A DNA stretch of 64,000 bases from Longimicrobium sp. (GCF_036388275.1 NZ_DASVSF010000083.1:1-64000), one strand, 5' to 3'. Numbered from the stretch's first letter, positions 8,252 to 17,984 are shown. Made by a program: numbers and translations. Notes: a model not told the origin generated them from the letters alone.

Positions 8252-9856
8252 TCACTCGCCGGACTCCCGCGATGCCACGGCGGGTTCGCCTGCTTCCACG
8301 ATCGCGGGTGTATCCGCCTCTGCAACCTGCACCGGCGCGCAGACCGGCCGGTGCGCCATCCGCTCCGAGAGCGTTTCCAGCAGCGCGCGCGCGGTTTCCT
8401 CACCCAGGTCGATCACGGCGGCGGCGCGCCCGCCCGCGGCGGTGTCCAGCACCAGCGTCGAGAGTCCCAGCCGCCGCTGGAAGGGCGACGCGGACAGGTG
8501 AAGCGTCTGCAGCTTGGCGTCCGGCACGATCCACGTCACCCGCCGGAGCACGCCGCTGCGTGCGACCGCGTACCCAGGCGCCAACGCCCAGCCCCGGCTG
8601 CGGTACTGCAGGCGCGCGGCGACCCACGGCAGCGGCAGCAGGAGGGCGATCCAGGGCGCCATCGACCCCATCGGCTCCACCTGCAGCCACCGCGCGGCCC
8701 AGAACGGCACCCACAGGATGAGCAGGGTCCGCAGGTAGCGCAGAACGATCCTCCGCTGCGCCCGCGGGTGCACGGGCTCAAACCGCACCCCATCGAGGTC
8801 CATCCCGCCGAAGATTCCGCCCACCAGCGGCCCCACCGCGTCGCGGCGTGCGATGGGGACGAACGCCTCCGCGCCGCCCCGCTGCCCGGGCGCGCCGCCG
8901 GCCGTCTCGATCATCAGCGAGGCGAGCCCGAAGGCGCGCCGGATGATGGATTCTTCCACGCGCACCGCCTGCACGCGCTTCAGGGGAATGCTGGCCTCGT
9001 GCACCGTCAGCAGGCCGTAGCGCTTGCGCAGCTCGTCACCCACCCGCCACAGGGTGAAGCCGTGGTAGCGAACGACGGCGCCCACGATGGAAATCAGCCA
9101 GCCGAACACCAGCATCGCCGCCAGGACGAGGGCGGCGATGGCCGCGAACCCGCCCCCCATTTCCACCATGATCCGGTCTACCGCCTGGTCCAGGAACGGC
9201 GACGGCAGGTCGTCGGCGAACTGGAGAAGGCCGGCCATGGCGGCCGCGATCACCCCCGTCTCGTTCGCCGTGGCGCCCGCCGCCAGCACGTAGGCGGTGG
9301 AGAGACGGGCCAGCGGCGGCGCGTCCGCCAGCTCCTGGTCGATCACCGCGGGGATCCCGTCCGCTTCGACGGACTCGACCGCGCGCACGCCGCGGCGGCG
9401 GGCCAGCAGATCGGCGCGCACGGACTGCGCGTCGGCCAGCGAGAGCACGGAGAGCACGGCCTCGGCCTCGGCGCCGGCGCCCGCCGTCTCCACGCGCAGC
9501 TCCGCCACGCCGAAAACGCGCTGTACCAGGCTCTGGCGCACCTCCACGTTCTGCACGCGGGCGAGTGGAATCGCGCGGTCCTGCCGGTTCAGCACGCCGG
9601 AGCGCAGCAGCAGCTCGTCACCCGTCAGCAGCCAGCGGTAGCGCGCGTAGGTGAGCGCCGCGCCGATCAGCGCCGGTACGGCCAGCACACCCACGAACAC
9701 CGGGACGAACCCGCCGAACTGCCCGCCGATGCTGAAGCCGCCGGCCAGGGCGGGCCAGATCATGTTGCGGGCGATCTTGAACGAGGCGAACCCGAACGTC
9801 AGCGGGTGAAGCCGCCGTGCGTCCGACCCGGCGAGCGCGGCGGTATCAGACGCCAT
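8252..9856 (-). CDS. PH-domain membrane protein, YdbT-like
   Basis: A 534-residue integral membrane protein with tandem bacterial PH (DUF304) domains alternating with paired transmembrane helices. The repeated signature appears at least three times: YARYRWLLTGDELLLRSGVL, then RYHGFTLWRVGDELRKRYGL, then LAPGYAVARSGVLRR. Homologues are often encoded beside a short single-PH partner, as here: the start (ATG 9856) overlaps the stop of the YdbS-like gene by 11 bp. Molecular function is unknown; YdbS/YdbT-type pairs have been linked to envelope stress or bacteriocin tolerance in Bacillus relatives. Confidence 0.85.
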   Translation of the reverse strand: MASDTAALAGSDARRLHPLTFGFASFKIARNMIWPALAGGFSIGGQFGGFVPVFVGVLAVPALIGAALTYARYRWLLTGDELLLRSGVLNRQDRAIPLARVQNVEVRQSLVQRVFGVAELRVETAGAGAEAEAVLSVLSLADAQSVRADLLARRRGVRAVESVEADGIPAVIDQELADAPPLARLSTAYVLAAGATANETGVIAAAMAGLLQFADDLPSPFLDQAVDRIMVEMGGGFAAIAALVLAAMLVFGWLISIVGAVVRYHGFTLWRVGDELRKRYGLLTVHEASIPLKRVQAVRVEESIIRRAFGLASLMIETAGGAPGQRGGAEAFVPIARRDAVGPLVGGIFGGMDLDGVRFEPVHPRAQRRIVLRYLRTLLILWVPFWAARWLQVEPMGSMAPWIALLLPLPWVAARLQYRSRGWALAPGYAVARSGVLRRVTWIVPDAKLQTLHLSASPFQRRLGLSTLVLDTAAGGRAAAVIDLGEETARALLETLSERMAHRPVCAPVQVAEADTPAIVEAGEPAVASRESGE

Positions 9857-10340
9857 CGTCCGTCCCGCTGACCGCCGCCAGCCGCTCCCGCAGCACGTCG
9901 GCTTCGGAGGCGGCCAATCCGGGGATGGCCACCCGGGCTCCCACGCTTCCCGCCGTGTACGCCACGACCGTGGCCAGCCCCAGCATGCGCTCCACCGGCC
10001 CCTGGTGCGTGTCGACGTGTTGGATGCGCGAGTGCATCACCACGCTCACGCTTCGCCACAGCCACCCGTGCATGATGCGCAGGTCCACGTCGCTCATCCG
10101 GTACCGGAAGTGGCGGTACTGGAAGGGGGGCACCACGATCACCCATGCCGCTCCGATGATGGCGACGGGCAGGGCCAGCCACGGCGACTTCTCGAAAATG
10201 AACGTCGCGACGACAGCGGCGGCGGTGAGGAACGCCCACCACAGCAACGCGCCGATGCGCCACAGGGCGACCACGCGGGGGTGCAGCGGCTGCGCGGGCG
10301 CGTCCGCCACGGGGGCGGGGGCTTCGTCGAGAACGGTCAT
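9846..10340 (-). CDS. Single PH-domain membrane protein, YdbS-like
   Basis: A 164-residue protein with an N-terminal tail, two transmembrane helices (about residues 27-70) and one bacterial PH domain (FRYRMSDVDLRIMHGWLW, then SRIQHVDTHQGPVERMLGLA). It is the small partner of the YdbT-like protein. ATG 10340 overlaps the stop of the upstream permease (ATGA) and its own stop overlaps the YdbT start, so the three genes form one translationally coupled operon. Confidence 0.85.
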   Translation of the reverse strand: MTVLDEAPAPVADAPAQPLHPRVVALWRIGALLWWAFLTAAAVVATFIFEKSPWLALPVAIIGAAWVIVVPPFQYRHFRYRMSDVDLRIMHGWLWRSVSVVMHSRIQHVDTHQGPVERMLGLATVVAYTAGSVGARVAIPGLAASEADVLRERLAAVSGTDDGV

Positions 10341-11713
10341 GGGGCGGGTCTGGGAATCAGGGCGGTCAGGGCGCGGTAGACGGGATAGCTGGCGGCCAGC
10401 AGCCCCAGCGCGTACAGGCTGGTGCCCGGATCGCCCGCGGCCATCCCCGCCAGGAAGGCCAGCGAGCCGAGCATCGCCAGCCCGGTGGTCCACGGGTGGC
10501 CCCAGGCGCGATAGGGCCGCGGCATGCCGGGCTCGCGCCGCCGCAGGACGAACACGCTGGCGAAGGCCAGGACGTAGTTGGCCACGAAGAAGAAAGACAG
10601 TACGGCGATGATGGCCGAAAAGGTTCCCGTGGCGATGAACGCCAGCGAAACGGCGGTGCTGGCGACGAGCGCGCCCGTGGGCGTGCCGCCCTCGTTGACC
10701 CTGGATGCGCCCCCGGGCACCAGGCCGTCGGCGCTCATGGCGTACAGCACCCGCGGCGCCATCAGCACCAGCGCGTTGACGGTGCTGAGCAGCGCCACGA
10801 TCAGCACCACGCGAATGGCCGTGTCGCCCGCCGGGCCCAGCACCGCGCGGGCCGCCGCGCCCGCCGCCAGCGGCTCGCCGGCCAGCGCGCGTAGGGGCAC
10901 CACGTACAGGTACGCCAGGTTCAGCAGCAGGTAGAGGGCGGTGATCGAAAGCACGCCGCCGATCATGGCGCGCGGGATGTCGCGCCCGGGATCGCGCACC
11001 TCGCCGGAAAAGTAGATGACACCTGTCCAGCCATCGTACGTGTAGATCACGGACTGCATGGCGACGATCACCGCCACGAGCAGCGCGCCCCCGGCGGGGA
11101 CGGCGGACGGCACCGCCGCCGCGAGGGGACGGGTGGCGGGGAGCAGGAAGCAGGCGCTCACGATGGCCAGCAGCACCAGCGCCTTGGCCGCGCTCGTCAC
11201 CGTCTGCGCCGCGCCCGCCATCCTCACGCCCCGCCATTGCAGCGCCGCGAACGCCACCGTCACCCCCATGGCCACGGGCACCGCGCGCCCCTGCAGGGCG
11301 GGCAGCAGCGCCCCCGCGTACTCGCCGATGACCACCGCGACGGCCGCGGCGCTGCCGCAGGTGGCAGCCCAGTCGTTCCACCCCACCAGGAACCCGGCGT
11401 AGCGGCCCAGCGCGTGCCGCGCGAAGACGTACATGCCGCCGGAGCGCGGCAGCATGGCCCCCAGCTCCGCCAGCGTAACCGCGCCCAGCAGCGCGTACAG
11501 TCCCCCCGCGACCCACACGGCCAGGTACAGCCCGGTGGAGGGCAGCTGCGCGGCGATCTCGCCGGGGGCACGCAGGATTCCCGCGCCGATCGTGTTCCCA
11601 ATGGTCACCGCCAGCCCGAACGTCACGCCCAGAACGCGTAGCAGGCCGCGCCTCTGGCCGGCTGGGCTCAGGGCGTTCGTACCGTCGGCTGGAGGTGCGG
11701 CGATGGGGGTCAC
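10337..11713 (-). CDS. APC superfamily amino acid permease
   Basis: About 458 residues with roughly 12 hydrophobic helices. It belongs to the amino acid-polyamine-organocation family that imports or exchanges amino acids across the inner membrane. The TM1 signature GNTIGAGILRAPGEIA and the later YTYDGWTGVIYFSGEVRDP (unwound TM6 region) are clear. GTG 11713 is preferred because the upstream TTG (11746) gives an unlikely His-rich extension; neither has a good Shine-Dalgarno. First gene of the operon with the two PH-domain proteins. Substrate unknown. Confidence 0.88.
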   Translation of the reverse strand: MTPIAAPPADGTNALSPAGQRRGLLRVLGVTFGLAVTIGNTIGAGILRAPGEIAAQLPSTGLYLAVWVAGGLYALLGAVTLAELGAMLPRSGGMYVFARHALGRYAGFLVGWNDWAATCGSAAAVAVVIGEYAGALLPALQGRAVPVAMGVTVAFAALQWRGVRMAGAAQTVTSAAKALVLLAIVSACFLLPATRPLAAAVPSAVPAGGALLVAVIVAMQSVIYTYDGWTGVIYFSGEVRDPGRDIPRAMIGGVLSITALYLLLNLAYLYVVPLRALAGEPLAAGAAARAVLGPAGDTAIRVVLIVALLSTVNALVLMAPRVLYAMSADGLVPGGASRVNEGGTPTGALVASTAVSLAFIATGTFSAIIAVLSFFFVANYVLAFASVFVLRRREPGMPRPYRAWGHPWTTGLAMLGSLAFLAGMAAGDPGTSLYALGLLAASYPVYRALTALIPRPAP

Positions 11714-11963
11714 AAGGGTCTGGTGTCGATGATGCCGCGAGGCCAAACCGCGGCCGCAGGGTGGGGAAGTCTCCCGATAGTAGCCGCGCCCGATGCCCCA
11801 GCGCCAGCCTCACGTTCGGAGGTGTTCGTGGCCTCGAATCGCCTGCGCGACAGGTCGAACACGACCCGCCACGGCCCGCACGATTGCATCACCATCCGAA
11901 CCGACCGAGGAGCGGGTGACCCCCGCCGCCCGGGCGCGCCACACGGTCCTCCTCCCACGAGAA

Positions 11964-12017
11964 CAAGCCAGTCCGCGAAGGCGGACTTCGTGTGTTTGTT
12001 GCAGCGAATTCATTCGC
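11964..12017 (-). repeat. Intergenic repeat module A (reverse copy)
   Basis: The hairpins are at 11970-11987 (AGTCCGC/GCGGACT) and 12004-12017 (GCGAA/TTCGC). On the minus strand the order and the 16-nt linker TGCAACAAACACACGA match the other A copies. The surrounding spacer 11714-12183 also contains a degenerate B-like stretch (11889-11950) and otherwise no recognisable gene. Confidence 0.8.
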
Positions 12018-12150
12018 CCCAGCAGAGCCGGGCCCACAGGATCGAGATCGGCCCCGCGCACCCATCCAGGAGCGGGTGAACCCGCCCATTGCGGCCGAGC
12101 AGCTTTGCCCATCGCGCCCCATCCCCTACTTTCCTCAATCCCCATCGAGG

Positions 12151-12180
12151 CACTCACGCACTCACGCACTGACGCACTCC
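12151..12180 (+). repeat. Short tandem CGCACTNN repeats
   Basis: Four tandem copies of an 8-mer (CACTCACG type) directly before the oxygenase start. The same octamer family recurs at 13371-13410 and 17881-17929. Confidence 0.6.
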
Positions 12181-12183
12181 CCC

Positions 12184-13281
12184 ATGCAGCCGTTCACCAT
12201 CCACCCTGAAATCCACCGCGCGCAGACACTGCCCGCCGAGGTGTACTCGTCGCCGGCCTGGTACCAGGTGCAGAAGGAGAGGGTGTTCGCGCGCAGCTGG
12301 CAGATGGTGCGAGGGGCGGAGCGGGTAAAGGCGCCCGGGCACCTGCTGCCGTTCACCCTGCTGGAGGGGTGCCTGGACGAGCCGCTGGTGCTGGCCGCGG
12401 GCGAGGACGGCCAGACCCGCTGCCTGAGCAACGTCTGCACGCACCGCGGCACCGTCGTCTGCGAGGGCGAGACGCACGCGCGGCACCTGCGCTGCCGCTA
12501 CCACGGCCGGCGGTTCGCGCTGGATGGCACCATGACGCACATGCCCGAGTTCGACGGCGTCGAAAACTTTCCATCCCTGGCCGACAATCTTCCGGGCCTG
12601 CCCCTGCGGCACTGGGGGCCGCTGGCGTTCACCGGGATCGAGCCCGCGTGCGGCTTCGACGAGTGGATCGGACCGGTGCGCGAGCGCTGCGGATTTCTGC
12701 CGCTCGACGAGTTCCACTTCGACCCGGGTACCTCGCGCGACTACCTGATCCGCGCCAACTGGGCGCTGTACGTAGACAACTACCTGGAGGAATTCCACAT
12801 CCCGTTCATCCACGCGTCGCTGTCGGAGACGCTGGATTACGCCACCTATCGCACGGAAACCTTTGATTGGTGCAACCTGCAGCTGGGGACCACGAAGAAC
12901 CGCGACGAGGCGTTCACCCTGCCGCCCGGCCATCCGGACGAGGGCACGCTGGTGGCCGCCTACTACTGGTGGCTCTTCCCCAACGTGATGCTGAACTTCT
13001 ATCCGTGGGGGCTGTCGGTGAACCTGGTGCAGCCGCTGGGGCACGACCGCACCCGTGTCTCGTTCCTGTCGTACGTGTGGGACGAAAGCAGGCGCGAGTC
13101 AGGTGCCGGGGCCGGGCTTCACCGCGTGGAGATGGAGGACGAGGAGGTCGTGGAAGCGGTGCAGAAGGGCGTGCGGTCGCGCCTGTACCACCGCGGCCGC
13201 TACTCGCCGCGCCGCGAAGTGGGCACGCACCACTTCCATACGCTGCTGGCGCGCGAGACGGGCGACTGCACGGGGGGATGA
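12184..13281 (+). CDS. Rieske-type ring-hydroxylating oxygenase, alpha subunit
   Basis: A 365-residue cytosolic oxygenase. The Rieske [2Fe-2S] ligands are C85-x-H87 and C104-xx-H107 (CTHRG ... CRYHGRRF). The mononuclear iron site is in DNYLEEFHIPFIH, with H205 and H210 as ligands and D198 as the bridging acid. Family members hydroxylate aromatic rings or N-methyl groups using electrons from a separate reductase; none is encoded nearby. The length fits choline/carnitine/glycine-betaine-type or other RHO alpha subunits, so the substrate is open. ATG 12184 follows tandem octamer repeats and has no strong Shine-Dalgarno. Confidence 0.88.
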   Translation: MQPFTIHPEIHRAQTLPAEVYSSPAWYQVQKERVFARSWQMVRGAERVKAPGHLLPFTLLEGCLDEPLVLAAGEDGQTRCLSNVCTHRGTVVCEGETHARHLRCRYHGRRFALDGTMTHMPEFDGVENFPSLADNLPGLPLRHWGPLAFTGIEPACGFDEWIGPVRERCGFLPLDEFHFDPGTSRDYLIRANWALYVDNYLEEFHIPFIHASLSETLDYATYRTETFDWCNLQLGTTKNRDEAFTLPPGHPDEGTLVAAYYWWLFPNVMLNFYPWGLSVNLVQPLGHDRTRVSFLSYVWDESRRESGAGAGLHRVEMEDEEVVEAVQKGVRSRLYHRGRYSPRREVGTHHFHTLLARETGDCTGG

Positions 13282-13310
13282 AGATGCGGCCAGCTCGGTG
13301 GAGCTGATAA

Positions 13311-13344
13311 AGAGAGCCTGCCCCCGCACGGGGACAGGCTCTCT
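13311..13344. terminator. Bidirectional terminator between oxygenase and sucB
   Basis: A perfect 10-bp stem: AGAGAGCCTG (13311-13320) and CAGGCTCTCT (13335-13344). It sits between two convergent genes and so can serve both. Confidence 0.7.
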
Positions 13345-13370
13345 CCACCCTCACGAAGCGGAGTGACGTT

Positions 13371-13410
13371 CACTACCGCACTCACGCACTACCGCACTAC
13401 CGCACTGCCG
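13371..13410 (+). repeat. Short tandem CGCACTNN repeats
   Basis: Five consecutive octamers (CACTACCG / CACTCACG variants) lie immediately after the terminator and run up to the sucB stop. Confidence 0.6.
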
Positions 13411-13411
13411 T

Positions 13412-14686
13412 TCACCCCTCCAGCAGCATCGAGATGGGGTCTTCCAGCATGCGCTTGATGGCCACCAGGAACCTCACCGCTTCGCTGCCGTCCACGATGC
13501 GGTGGTCGTACGTGAGCGCCACGTACATGATCGGGCGGATCTCGATCTGCCCGTTCACCACCATCGGCCGCTCCACGATGTTGTGCATCCCAAGAATGCC
13601 CACCTGTGGCGGGTTCAGGATGGGGGTGGACAGCATGGAGCCGAACGTGCCGCCGTTGGTGATGGTGAACGTGCCACCCTGCAACTCGTCCAGCGTCAGC
13701 TTGCCGTCGCGCGCGCGCTGGCCCAGGTCGCCGATGCGCTTTTCGATCTCGGCGAAGCCCAGCTTGTCGGCGTCGCGCACCACGGGGACCACGAGCCCCT
13801 CTTCGGCGCCCACCGCGATGCCGATGTCGTAGTGGTGCTTCAGGACGATCTCCTCGCCCTGGATCTCGGCGTTCAGCCGCGGAAACTGCTTCAGCGCGCC
13901 GATGGCGGCCTTGGTGAAGAACGACATGAAGCCCAGCTTCACCCCGTGCTTCTTCACGAACTCGTCCTGCCGCGCCTTGCGCAGCTCCATCACCACCTTG
14001 AGGTCTACCTCGTTGAAGGTGGTGAGGCTGGCCGTGGTCTGCTGCGCTTCCACCAGCCGCCGCGCGATGGTCTTGCGCCGCCGCGACATGCGCTCGCGCG
14101 TCTCCGCACGGCCACCGGGCTGTGCGGCCGGGGCTGGGGCCGCGGGCTTCGGGGCGGACGCGGGTGCGGGCGGAGCCGCGGGAGCCGCCGCTGGCTCGGC
14201 CGACTTGGCCCGGCCGCGCTCGATGAACGCCAGCACGTCTTCCTTGGTGACGCGGCCGTTGGGGCCGCTCCCACGGATTTCGGCCACGTTCAGGCCGTGC
14301 TCCGCCACCAGCGAGCGGACGGCGGGCGACGTCTGCGCATCCGCCGATCCGGCCCCTTCGGCCGCGGGCGCGGCCTCAGACTGCGCCCGCGGCTTCTGGT
14401 CAGTCGGCGCCGCCGCCTGCCCCGTTTCGTCGGCCGGGGTGGCTCCGTCGGCAGCAGACAGCGAGCCCAGCAGCTCGTTGACGCTCACGGTGTCGCCCTC
14501 GGCCTTCACGATCTTCGCGATGACGCCGGCCGCCTGCGCCGCCACCTCGACGGTGATCTTGTCGGTTTCAAGCTCCACCAGGATCTCGTCCTTTTCGACG
14601 CGATCCCCTTCCTTCTTGGTCCACCGGCCCACCGTCGCCTCTACGACGGACTCGCCCAGAGGCGGCACCCGGATTTCAACGGCCAT
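13412..14686 (-). CDS. sucB: 2-oxoglutarate dehydrogenase E2 (dihydrolipoyl succinyltransferase)
   Basis: 424 residues. E2 core of the 2-oxoglutarate dehydrogenase complex, transferring succinyl from E1-bound TPP to CoA. The N-terminal lipoyl domain carries K43 in ETDKITVEV. An Ala/Pro-rich linker (80-130) leads to the peripheral-subunit-binding domain (SPAVRSLVAEHG ... GPNGRVTKEDVLAFIE, ~130-170). A second Ala/Pro linker follows, and then the catalytic acyltransferase domain with the C-terminal DHRIVDG active-site motif. It lies 41 bp downstream of sucA in the same operon. E3 (lpdA) is at 33.9 kb. Confidence 0.96.
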   Translation of the reverse strand: MAVEIRVPPLGESVVEATVGRWTKKEGDRVEKDEILVELETDKITVEVAAQAAGVIAKIVKAEGDTVSVNELLGSLSAADGATPADETGQAAAPTDQKPRAQSEAAPAAEGAGSADAQTSPAVRSLVAEHGLNVAEIRGSGPNGRVTKEDVLAFIERGRAKSAEPAAAPAAPPAPASAPKPAAPAPAAQPGGRAETRERMSRRRKTIARRLVEAQQTTASLTTFNEVDLKVVMELRKARQDEFVKKHGVKLGFMSFFTKAAIGALKQFPRLNAEIQGEEIVLKHHYDIGIAVGAEEGLVVPVVRDADKLGFAEIEKRIGDLGQRARDGKLTLDELQGGTFTITNGGTFGSMLSTPILNPPQVGILGMHNIVERPMVVNGQIEIRPIMYVALTYDHRIVDGSEAVRFLVAIKRMLEDPISMLLEG

Positions 14687-14727
14687 GCTGTTGCTCCGCA
14701 GCAGATGTTAGCTCCATCAGCCTTCCC

Positions 14728-17607
14728 CTACTTTCGCTTTCCGATGAACCTCGCGGCCATCCGGCCGGCTCCCACCGAATCCGCCATCGCAGCATCCCCA
14801 TCCACCGACGGCGCGCCGGAAAGGGCGGCGAAGACCAGGCGGTGCTGCTCGGCCAGGTGCCGGTGCATGTACCCCTCGGCGGGGCTGGCGCGGTCGGGGC
14901 GCCCCTCGTAGCGCAGCGGCAGCTCGCCCAGAATGGATTGCAGCCGCGGCGCGATGTAGTTCCACGCGCCCATGTTGCGCGGCTCTTCCTGCACCCAGAC
15001 GACTTCCTGGAGATTGGGATAGCCGGCGACCACCTCGGCGAGCTCGTGCCCCGGGAAGGGATACAGCTCCTCGACACGGGCGATGGCGACGCGCTCGATG
15101 CCTTCCACGGCCGCGCGCTCCTTGCGCTGGTCTTCGGTGCCGCCGACCAAATCGACGTACACCTTGCCCGAGCACAGCACCAGGCGGGTGATGGAGTCGG
15201 CGCGGTCCGCGGCGGAGGCGTCGGGAATCACCGGCTGAAAGGTGCCCGTCGCCAGCTGGTCGATGGTCGACGACGCCAGCGCGTGGCGCAGCAGGCTCTT
15301 GGGGCTCATCACCACCAGCGGCCGCGGCTCGGAATTCAGCAGCGCCGCCTGGCCGCGCAGCAGGTGGAAGTAGTTGGCCGAGGTGGTGCAGTTGGCCACG
15401 CGCATGTTGTTCTCGGCGCACAGCTGAAGAAAGCGCTCCAGGCGCGCGCTGCTGTGCTCCGGCCCCTGGCCCTCGTAGCCGTGCGGCAGCAGCAGCACCA
15501 GCCCCGTCCGCTGCTGCCACTTCTGGTAGGACGCGGCCAGGTACTGGTCGATCATCACCTGCGCGCCGTTCACGAAGTCGCCGAACTGCGCCTCCCACAG
15601 CACCAGCGACTGCGGGTGCCCCACGCTGTAGCCGTACTCGAAGCCCACCACCGCCATCTCCGAGAGCGGCGAGTTGTGGATTTCGAACGAGGCGCGCGCC
15701 TGCGGGAGCAGGTGGAACACGTTCATCCGCTCGCCGGTGCGCGCGTCGCGCAGCACCGCATGGCGATGGCTGAAGGTGCCGCGCTCCACGTCCTGCCCCG
15801 TCATGCGCACGGGAACGCCCTCGGCCAGCAGCGACGCGAACGCCAGCGCCTCGGCGTGCCCCCAGTCGATCACCGGCTCGCCACTCCCCGCCTCGGCACG
15901 CTTCTGCAGCACCTTCTCCAGGCGCGAGTTGCCCTGAAAGCCCTCGGGCCGGCCTACCAGCCCTGCGTTCAACTCCAGCAGCCGGTCGCGCGGCACCGCC
16001 GTTTCGCGCGGGCCCTGCCGCCCGTTGGGCGAGGGGTGGTCGTGCCCGTGCGCGCCCGCGTCCCCGCCCAGCCCCTCCAGCGTGGCCGAAAGCTCGTCGA
16101 GCACGCGCTTCAGCGAGGCGTCGGCCTCGTCGCGCGTCAGCACGCCCTCTTCCACCAGGCGGGCTGCGAACGCTTCGCGGGCGGTGGGGTGGTCCTTGAT
16201 CACCCCGTACATCACGGGCTGAGTGAAGAGCGGCTCGTCGCCCTCGTTGTGCCCCCAGCGGCGGTAGCCCACCAGGTCGATGACGATGTCCTTGCCCCAG
16301 CGGGCGCGGTAGGCCAGGGCGAAGCGGGCGACCCCAAGGCAGGCCTCGGCGTCGTCGGCGTTCACGTGCACGACGGGAATCTCGAACCCCTTGGCCAGGT
16401 CGCTGGCGTAGCGGGTGCTGCGGCCCTGCTGCGGGTCGGTGGTGAAGCCCACCTGGTTGTTGGCGATCAGGTGGATGGTGCCGCCCACCGTGTAGCCGGG
16501 CAGCGACTGCATGTTCAGCGTCTCGGGCACCACCCCCTGGCCGGGGAACGCGGCGTCGCCATGGATGAGCACGGCCACCGCGCGGCCATGGTCGATGGTG
16601 GGCACGCCCGGGGCCGAGGTGTCGTCCTGGGCCGCGCGCGCCATCCCCACGACGATGGGGTCCACGAACTCCAGGTGGCTGGGGTTGGGCGAAAGGGACA
16701 CGCGAACGGTGCGTCCGTCCACCTGGCGCTCGTCCGTCCACCCCATGTGGTACTTCACGTCGCCCGACGGCTCGTCGCTGTTCTGGTAGGCATCCAGCGC
16801 GGGCGCGGCCTGCGCGCTCGCGAAGCCCGACAGCATCATGGCGTACGGCTTGTTCAGCACGTGCGTCAGCACGTTCAGGCGGCCGCGGTGCGCCATGCCG
16901 ATCATCACGTCACCGGCGCCCGCGCGCGCCGCCTCGGACACCATCTCGTCCAGCATGGGAACCATCAGGTCGGTTCCCTCGATGGAAAAGCGCTTCTGCC
17001 CGAAAAAGGCGCGATGAAGGTACTTCTCGAACCCTTCCACCTGCGACAGCCGGTCCAGCAGCGCGCGCTTGCGTTCCGCGGGAAGCGGCTGGGTGTAGCG
17101 GCGCGACTCGATGGCCTCGCGGATCCAGGTGCGCTCGTCGGGGTTGGGAAGGTGAAGGAACTCCCACCCGATGGTCCCGGCGTAGATGGAGCGCAGGCGC
17201 TGCACTTCGGCCAGGGCGTTGGGCGACTCCGGCAGGTGGCCGAACACCACCGACGCGGGGAGCGCCGCCAGGTCGTCGTCGGTCAGGCCGTGCGTGGCCG
17301 CGTCCAGGACGGGGTCGGCGCCGGCGCCGGGGCCCAGCGGGTTCAGCCGGGCGCCGGTGTGGCCGCGAGCCCGGATGGAGCGCGCCAGGGCGCGCGCGGC
17401 GAACGCCTTTTCAAGATCCGCCTGGGCGGGCTGCGCGGCGGTCCCGGCCGGGGTGGGCGCTTCGATCTCCCGCAGCTGGGCGGGGTCGATGGACGCAAAC
17501 CAGCCGCGCAGCCCCTCGTCCACGGACTGGGGATTGTGCTGAAAACGCTCGAACTGTTCGAGCACGTAGGCCGCGTTGGGGCCTGTGAACTCGCGAAGAT
17601 CTGCCAT
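14728..17607 (-). CDS. sucA: 2-oxoglutarate dehydrogenase E1
   Basis: 959 residues, the normal length of homodimeric E1. Decarboxylates 2-oxoglutarate with TPP and passes succinyl to the lipoyl arm of SucB. The N-terminal E2-binding segment (GPNAAYVLEQFERFQHNP) is present, as are IGMAHRGRLNVLTHV (TPP/substrate pocket), GDAAFPGQGVVPE (TPP-Mg site) and the C-terminal pyrimidine-binding part around VGFEYGYSVGHPQSLV. The start ATG 17607 has GAGGG about 9 nt upstream; the frame continues upstream without homology. Long open frames on the opposite strand are GC-bias shadows. Confidence 0.96.
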   Translation of the reverse strand: MADLREFTGPNAAYVLEQFERFQHNPQSVDEGLRGWFASIDPAQLREIEAPTPAGTAAQPAQADLEKAFAARALARSIRARGHTGARLNPLGPGAGADPVLDAATHGLTDDDLAALPASVVFGHLPESPNALAEVQRLRSIYAGTIGWEFLHLPNPDERTWIREAIESRRYTQPLPAERKRALLDRLSQVEGFEKYLHRAFFGQKRFSIEGTDLMVPMLDEMVSEAARAGAGDVMIGMAHRGRLNVLTHVLNKPYAMMLSGFASAQAAPALDAYQNSDEPSGDVKYHMGWTDERQVDGRTVRVSLSPNPSHLEFVDPIVVGMARAAQDDTSAPGVPTIDHGRAVAVLIHGDAAFPGQGVVPETLNMQSLPGYTVGGTIHLIANNQVGFTTDPQQGRSTRYASDLAKGFEIPVVHVNADDAEACLGVARFALAYRARWGKDIVIDLVGYRRWGHNEGDEPLFTQPVMYGVIKDHPTAREAFAARLVEEGVLTRDEADASLKRVLDELSATLEGLGGDAGAHGHDHPSPNGRQGPRETAVPRDRLLELNAGLVGRPEGFQGNSRLEKVLQKRAEAGSGEPVIDWGHAEALAFASLLAEGVPVRMTGQDVERGTFSHRHAVLRDARTGERMNVFHLLPQARASFEIHNSPLSEMAVVGFEYGYSVGHPQSLVLWEAQFGDFVNGAQVMIDQYLAASYQKWQQRTGLVLLLPHGYEGQGPEHSSARLERFLQLCAENNMRVANCTTSANYFHLLRGQAALLNSEPRPLVVMSPKSLLRHALASSTIDQLATGTFQPVIPDASAADRADSITRLVLCSGKVYVDLVGGTEDQRKERAAVEGIERVAIARVEELYPFPGHELAEVVAGYPNLQEVVWVQEEPRNMGAWNYIAPRLQSILGELPLRYEGRPDRASPAEGYMHRHLAEQHRLVFAALSGAPSVDGDAAMADSVGAGRMAARFIGKRK

Positions 17608-17880
17608 GGTACACCCTCGTGGTGGCGCACGCCGCCGGATGCGCCCGTAAGCCCTTCCGCCGCTCGGGGCGGAGGGCACAGCGCCGACAACTTAAGCCGC
17701 GTCGTTGCAACCCGCTACCTCGCGCGCGGGAGCCCCGGGGTGTACGCACGGCGCGCGCCGCGTACGGGTCATCTCACGCGGAGGCCCGGAGGACGTGGAG
17801 AAAGACACGGAAGAGCCTCACACGGAGGGCACGGAGGACACGGAGGAGGAACGGGAGGATGAGAGTGGCGGCTCATTACT

Positions 17881-17929
17881 TCCGCACTTCCGCACTCACG
17901 CACTTCTCTTTCGCACTTTCGCACTTCAG
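17881..17929 (+). repeat. Short tandem CGCACTT/CGCACTCA repeats
   Basis: Five spaced copies of CGCACTT or CGCACTCA. They lie in the 377-nt divergent spacer 17608-17984, which also has a CACGGAGGACACGGAGG-type simple repeat (17806-17850) and no visible gene. Confidence 0.5.
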
Positions 17930-17984
17930 CCCTTCCCGGTACGTTCTCAGGGCTCCCCCGGCATCCCTCCCACGCGGTTCGTCC

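Noticed and set aside
12151..12180. Regular short repeats as a CRISPR array
   Set aside because: Units are 8 nt with no unique spacers and no cas genes nearby.
14842..17862. A very long open frame antisense to sucA
   Set aside because: It is rich in Arg, His, Ala and Gly with no motif, and its existence follows from the third-position GC bias of sucA.
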